Below are positions 1 through 5,068 of a DNA stretch of 5,068 nucleotides, one piece after another. The stretch spans positions 1 to 5,068 of the forward strand of contig CAMOLN010000095.1 in the NCBI GenBank assembly GCA_946618745.1, read 5' to 3'. The position numbers and the translations under genes are program-made. Each line of letters begins with the position of its first letter. Position 1 is the first letter of the stretch. The stretch is from an uncultured Alphaproteobacteria bacterium. Its GTDB lineage: Bacteria; Pseudomonadota; Alphaproteobacteria; RF32; CAG-239. Under the pieces are notes generated by a model, which saw only the letters and a program-made list of their open reading frames with translations, searched no databases and was not told the origin of the DNA.

Positions 1-2398
<2,398 letters not shown>

Positions 2399-2423
2399 AC
2401 GATTATATCAAATTTAGGTATAA

Positions 2424-2452
2424 AATATATAGGAAAAAATCCCCTCAATCAA
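2424..2452 (-). promoter_or_regulatory. Predicted sigma70 promoter of gyrB
   Basis: On the minus strand TTGATT (2452-2447) and TATATT (2429-2424) are separated by exactly 17 bp, a good sigma70-type match. Transcription would start near 2417, giving a leader of about 33 nt that includes the Shine-Dalgarno. This is read by eye only. A second element closer to the gene, TGATATAAT, is an extended -10 but would start transcription inside the ribosome binding site. Confidence 0.5.
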
Positions 2453-2467
2453 CCATAAAATCAAATA

Positions 2468-2476
2468 TTTTCCACA
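2468..2476 (+). promoter_or_regulatory. DnaA-box-like 9-mer
   Basis: TTTTCCACA fits the relaxed DnaA box TTWTNCACA and differs at one base from the strong form TTATCCACA. It lies in the divergent promoter region, upstream of both predicted promoters and next to an A/T-rich tract. A single box can occur by chance in AT-rich DNA, and no second convincing copy was seen nearby, so this is a candidate only. If real, DnaA could modulate either gene. Confidence 0.35.
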
Positions 2477-2510
2477 ATCTTTAAGTAATTATTTTTTTAT
2501 TTAATTTACA

Positions 2511-2539
2511 TTGACAAAAATAGACAATCGGAGTATAAT
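2511..2539 (+). promoter_or_regulatory. Perfect-consensus sigma70 promoter of the right-hand gene
   Basis: TTGACA (2511-2516) and TATAAT (2534-2539) both match the sigma70 consensus at 6 of 6 bases, with the optimal 17-bp spacer. Upstream, 2477-2510 is almost pure A/T with a run of T, resembling an UP element. Transcription should start near 2546, leaving a leader of about 35 nt before the ATG at 2581. The sequence alone predicts strong expression; exact matches at both hexamers are rare in natural promoters. Confidence 0.85.
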
Positions 2540-2567
2540 CAGCGTATTATTTAGGTTGAGCATTTTT

Positions 2568-2572
2568 GGGAG
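2568..2572 (+). promoter_or_regulatory. Shine-Dalgarno of the Ppx/GppA-fusion gene
   Basis: GGGAG sits 8 nt before the ATG at 2581. An in-frame TGA at 2557-2559 rules out any long N-terminal extension. The TTG at 2566 is the only upstream alternative, and the Shine-Dalgarno overlaps it, so ATG 2581 is preferred. Confidence 0.8.
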
Positions 2573-2580
2573 ATTGGAAA

Positions 2581-5068
2581 ATGGGTAAGCAAAAATTTAA
2601 GCAAACACTTAACGGTTTAGGTGAATTGGGAAATTTGAACAATCAACCAGACGAACAAACAGGAACACCCGCACAAGCAACCACCGAATTTTTGCAAGAT
2701 AATGCTGCCTCAACTCCGGCACAGATACCTCCGGCACCCCCTGCATCCTCTGAAGAAAAACAGGAATCACTTACTACAAGTGCGAATACTCCTAAACCCC
2801 AAAAAGGCAAAAATACTCCCCCTAAGCAAAATCCTCGCAACAAGCACCGCAATAATCCCGATTTACCTGTTAAACAATATCAATCAATGCCGATTTTAAA
2901 ACGATTAGCCTATAAGGGAAAAGTTCGTGATTATGATGCTGTTGCACTGGCATTATTGGCTCGCAACTTAAAGAAGCAACATCCGGAAATGTCTGCCAAA
3001 GATATTTTGCAAAATCAAATAGAATTTTATTTGGCTGTCCAAAAAGAAGCCGCAAAATCCGCTCGTGCTTTGGGAGATGGCGAAAAAAGAGCCGAGACGA
3101 TTAAACATTTACAAGATTTCAGCAAAAAAAAATCAGACGAATTAGTTAAAACTCCTGTAACGCAAGCTATTAATGAAACGATTGATGATATTTATGATTA
3201 TGTTTACGATTTTCATATGAAATGGCCTGATGGACTTTCACAGAAAAAATATTCTGAAAAACTTAACTGTGTTTCCGAAGGACTTGAACGAAAAAAAACT
3301 GCCGACAACGTATCTTTTAGTACTCCGGGTTTTAAAGATAACCAAAGTTTTTTACATCTTGCATTAAATGTTGACCCTGAACCTGAATTATTTGATGAGT
3401 TAGTTACATTTGCTGAAAAATATCCCTGCTTGTATATAGCACCGAAAAAATTGCGCGATGTTTATAGCAAACCGGATAGTTTACACATTTGGATATTGCC
3501 CGATAATCAAGATGAGGCACAGCGCTTATTGCAAGAAATAGCTAAAAAATACCATCGGAATCGCGGTGATGACGTAGTCATCGGTAAAAAAATCGCTGAT
3601 GGACTTTTTTATGCTGAGGAAAATCCGAAAGAATATGCCAAATCAGAATTAAAAAACTCGTTTAATAAAACTACAACGCAACTAAACACTATTTTTGAAA
3701 ATGAGAAAGAGCGAGAAGAAAAAAATCGGCGACATAGAGAAGAAGAAAAAAAGCGCAAAGAGGAAGAACGCAAACAAAGAGAAACTGAAAGACAACAGAA
3801 AGAAGAAAAAAAAGAAGAAGAAAAGCGCAAGCCCAAAGAAGCCCCAAAAAAAACAACTATTGATGTAGGAGAATTATCGCCTGTTTCATTGCAAGCAATA
3901 AATGCCAACAATAAGCCAGAGCCAGAGCCAAAACCGGAGCCCCAGCCCAATCCGGAGCCGGAGCCGGAGTCAGAGTTAAAACCGAAATCCAATCCGAAAC
4001 CAGAACTGGAATCAAAGCCCAAAAGAAATAACTTTGGCATAATTGATATTGGCACTAATGCCGCCAAATGCGACCTATTCTTTGGGGATCGAGAAAAACC
4101 TTTTGAATCATTACGCAATGAAACTATAAATATTGCTGATGAAGATAGTGTTGTTGATGCAGTAGAGAAATTATTTAATCAAGCAACAAAAGAAAAAGGT
4201 ATTGAGCCCAAACGCATGTTCGTTGTTGCAACCGAGGGATTACGTGCATCACCTAATTCTGAAAATATTATTCGAAAAATTAATGCCAAAATCAACCGCC
4301 AAGTTCATATCATATCACCGGAAAGAGAGGCTTATTATGCTATTCTCGGTGGATTAAATGCTATCCCTGACCGAAAAAATCTCCCTCAATATGTGCTGTT
4401 TATTGAAAGTGGTGGAGGATCAACCGAAATATCTTTAGTTAATACCCAGAAGCCAGGAATTCCTGTTATAAGCACAATATCATTGCCTTTGGGAAGTAAA
4501 AAACATCTTATTGATAATGATTCGGAAAAAACCCAAAAACTCGTTACCGATAAAATAAAAGAATTTAAGGATAAAATCACTCAAAAGGGTATCAATCTTT
4601 CTTCTTTAGGTGTGGTTATTAATTCGGGGACTGCATCGCGCATCTTGTGGAATAAAAATCACAACGACGGAGAAGCATACAATGCCAAGCAAGTCACCAA
4701 AAAACGCTATAGTATGTCTTTCGCTGATTTTGGTGAAGAAATTAAAACTTTGCTTAATGATTTGAAGACTGATGAGCAAAAAGTTAAAACTCAGTTTAAC
4801 TTGTCTGATGATCATATGAGTGGCTTTGCAGGACATGCCTATGTTTTGGATTATATTATGTCCGAATTATCTAATCAATTTTCAAATGACATTAAACAAT
4901 GCAATGTTCTCTCAACCTATGGTGGTTTAAAAGATGGAGCAATACAAAAAATTGCTTACTTAGATGAAAAAAACAAGTCTCCTGAAGAAATCGAACAGGA
5001 TATGTTTGGTAAAGAAAGTGAAGAAAATAAAGAAAGTAAAAAAGAAACCCCCTCCAAGCCTATTCTTG
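2581..5068 (+). CDS. Large multidomain protein with a C-terminal Ppx/GppA phosphatase-like domain (3' end cut by window edge)
   Basis: An uninterrupted frame of 829 codons, open at the right edge. Layout by residue: 1-100 is a disordered, Pro/Gln/Asn/Thr-rich head; 101-360 is an unrecognised, mainly helical region whose part at 300-345 looks alpha/beta (strand LHIWIL, helix, then VVIG and GLFYA); 370-420 is a Glu/Lys/Arg-rich predicted coiled coil; 444-481 is a PEP/PKP proline linker; 483-795 matches the Ppx/GppA exopolyphosphatase and guanosine pentaphosphatase family; 796-829 is a charged low-complexity tail. Neither a signal peptide nor a membrane segment is apparent, so it is probably cytoplasmic. 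Family members hydrolyse polyphosphate or pppGpp, usually in proteins of about 300-500 residues that begin with this domain, so about 480 extra N-terminal residues is exceptional. The domain call is secure. Activity and substrate are not, because some active-site positions vary. Base composition is more A-rich than in gyrB, with several A8-A9 runs. Confidence 0.85.
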   Translation, partial: MGKQKFKQTLNGLGELGNLNNQPDEQTGTPAQATTEFLQDNAASTPAQIPPAPPASSEEKQESLTTSANTPKPQKGKNTPPKQNPRNKHRNNPDLPVKQYQSMPILKRLAYKGKVRDYDAVALALLARNLKKQHPEMSAKDILQNQIEFYLAVQKEAAKSARALGDGEKRAETIKHLQDFSKKKSDELVKTPVTQAINETIDDIYDYVYDFHMKWPDGLSQKKYSEKLNCVSEGLERKKTADNVSFSTPGFKDNQSFLHLALNVDPEPELFDELVTFAEKYPCLYIAPKKLRDVYSKPDSLHIWILPDNQDEAQRLLQEIAKKYHRNRGDDVVIGKKIADGLFYAEENPKEYAKSELKNSFNKTTTQLNTIFENEKEREEKNRRHREEEKKRKEEERKQRETERQQKEEKKEEEKRKPKEAPKKTTIDVGELSPVSLQAINANNKPEPEPKPEPQPNPEPEPESELKPKSNPKPELESKPKRNNFGIIDIGTNAAKCDLFFGDREKPFESLRNETINIADEDSVVDAVEKLFNQATKEKGIEPKRMFVVATEGLRASPNSENIIRKINAKINRQVHIISPEREAYYAILGGLNAIPDRKNLPQYVLFIESGGGSTEISLVNTQKPGIPVISTISLPLGSKKHLIDNDSEKTQKLVTDKIKEFKDKITQKGINLSSLGVVINSGTASRILWNKNHNDGEAYNAKQVTKKRYSMSFADFGEEIKTLLNDLKTDEQKVKTQFNLSDDHMSGFAGHAYVLDYIMSELSNQFSNDIKQCNVLSTYGGLKDGAIQKIAYLDEKNKSPEEIEQDMFGKESEENKESKKETPSKPIL
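3124..3132 (+). repeat. A9 homopolymer inside the reading frame
   Basis: Nine consecutive A residues encode K182-K184. Losing one A gives a stop after residue 187, and gaining one gives a stop after residue 189, so slippage either way would remove everything downstream, including the phosphatase domain. Runs of eight A also occur at 3291-3298, 3806-3813 and 3846-3853 in the same gene. In AT-rich DNA such runs are common, so a regulatory role is only a possibility. Confidence 0.9.
3691..3840 (+). other. Charged coiled-coil segment of the Ppx/GppA-fusion protein (residues about 371-420)
   Basis: Nearly every residue is Glu, Lys, Arg or Gln (for example EEEKKRKEEERKQRE), with almost no hydrophobic residues. 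This suggests a long single charged helix or a weak coiled coil that separates the N-terminal region from the phosphatase domain. With so few heptad a/d hydrophobics, a rigid single-helix spacer is as plausible as a dimerising coiled coil. Confidence 0.65.
3910..4023 (+). repeat. Proline-rich PEP/PKP repeat linker (residues about 444-481)
   Basis: An imperfect Pro-Glu / Pro-Lys alternation (KPEPEPKPEPQPNPEPEPE, then KPKSNPKPELESKPK), encoded by repeated cca/ccg-gag and ccg-aaa units. Such TonB-like alternations form stiff, extended polypeptides. Here it separates the charged helix from the phosphatase domain, which starts at NNFGIIDIGTN. The repeated DNA could expand or contract in frame. It is acidic first and basic later. 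Confidence 0.85.
4027..4965 (+). other. Ppx/GppA domain of the fusion protein (residues about 483-795)
   Basis: Family landmarks appear in the expected order. Phosphate-1 loop: GIIDIGTNAAK with D489. FVVATEGLRASPN at 547-559 corresponds to the VATxxLRxAxN block. HIISPEREAYYAILGG has E583 at the catalytic Glu position (E121 of E. coli Ppx). Phosphate-2 loop: FIESGGGSTEIS at 607-618. SLPLGSKK at 634-641 matches SLxLGxxR. INSGTASRI lies at the GGTA-like adenosine/phosphate motif. DHMSGFAGHAYVLDYIM matches the ADVIxxGxxIL helix, and STYGGLKDGAI matches SDxGLREG. Departures are E609 for the usual Asp, R582 for the first Glu of the EEAR motif, and Y585 for its Arg. The ASKHA fold is well supported; catalytic competence is uncertain. 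Confidence 0.85.

Noticed and set aside
2402..2410. Extended -10 element TGATATAAT on the minus strand before gyrB
   Set aside because: Transcription would start near 2395, inside the gyrB Shine-Dalgarno, and there is no matching -35; the upstream TTGATT-17-TATATT pair is more plausible.
3568..3582. Perfect inverted repeat GATGAC-GTA-GTCATC
   Set aside because: It lies inside the coding frame (GDDVVIG), has short arms and no T run, so it is not a terminator; an operator there is unsupported.
3481..3640. Faint pattern likeness of residues 300-345 to HopA1-type effector domains
   Set aside because: Only a generic strand-helix-strand rhythm is shared; no defining motif is visible and I cannot run a profile search.
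3609..4118. Minus-strand frame coding a Ser/Phe/Gly-rich 169-residue protein
   Set aside because: It is the reverse reading of the Glu/Lys coiled coil and PEP/PKP repeat; the SSSLRFFSSS and GSGSGSG look arises from complementing gaa/aaa and ccg/gag repeats.
4386..4836. Two minus-strand frames opposite the Ppx/GppA domain
   Set aside because: They are antisense to a clearly conserved domain and have no family resemblance.

Overview
The window carries two long, divergently transcribed genes that both run off its ends, separated by a promoter region of about 196 bp. There are no RNA genes, insertion sequences or CRISPR arrays that I can see. The left gene is an essential housekeeping gene, gyrB. 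Its protein is of the Gram-negative, E. coli-like type, about 800 residues long with the extra insertion inside the TOPRIM/tail half, so the host is very probably a proteobacterium. The modest GC, the A-rich codon use of the right-hand gene and the GyrB wording (for example PLRGK after the TOPRIM glutamate) fit an alphaproteobacterium, perhaps a host-associated one. That assignment is inference and could be settled by a GyrB tree.

Layout: (1) 1-2384, minus strand: gyrB, complete at its N-terminus and missing only about 15 C-terminal residues. (2) 2385-2580: divergent regulatory region. It holds a good Shine-Dalgarno and a plausible sigma70 promoter for gyrB, a DnaA-box-like 9-mer, an A/T-rich tract, and a promoter for the right-hand gene that matches the sigma70 consensus exactly (TTGACA, 17-bp spacer, TATAAT). 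(3) 2581-5068, plus strand: one uninterrupted reading frame of at least 829 codons, still open at the window edge.

The right-hand gene is the unusual item. Its layout is: a disordered Pro/Gln/Asn-rich head (1-100), an unrecognised mostly helical region with a short alpha/beta-looking part (about 101-360), a highly charged predicted coiled coil (about 370-420), a PEP/PKP proline linker (about 444-481), a Ppx/GppA-type ASKHA phosphatase domain (about 483-795), and a second charged tail that leaves the window. Normal Ppx/GppA proteins start directly with the phosphatase domain. This one places it behind almost 480 extra residues, and several active-site positions differ from the family norm. It may be a sensor or scaffold protein that binds polyphosphate or (p)ppGpp-type ligands, but this is inference.

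The two genes have no obvious shared pathway. Their link is positional: back-to-back promoters, one of them driving a topoisomerase subunit whose expression commonly responds to supercoiling.
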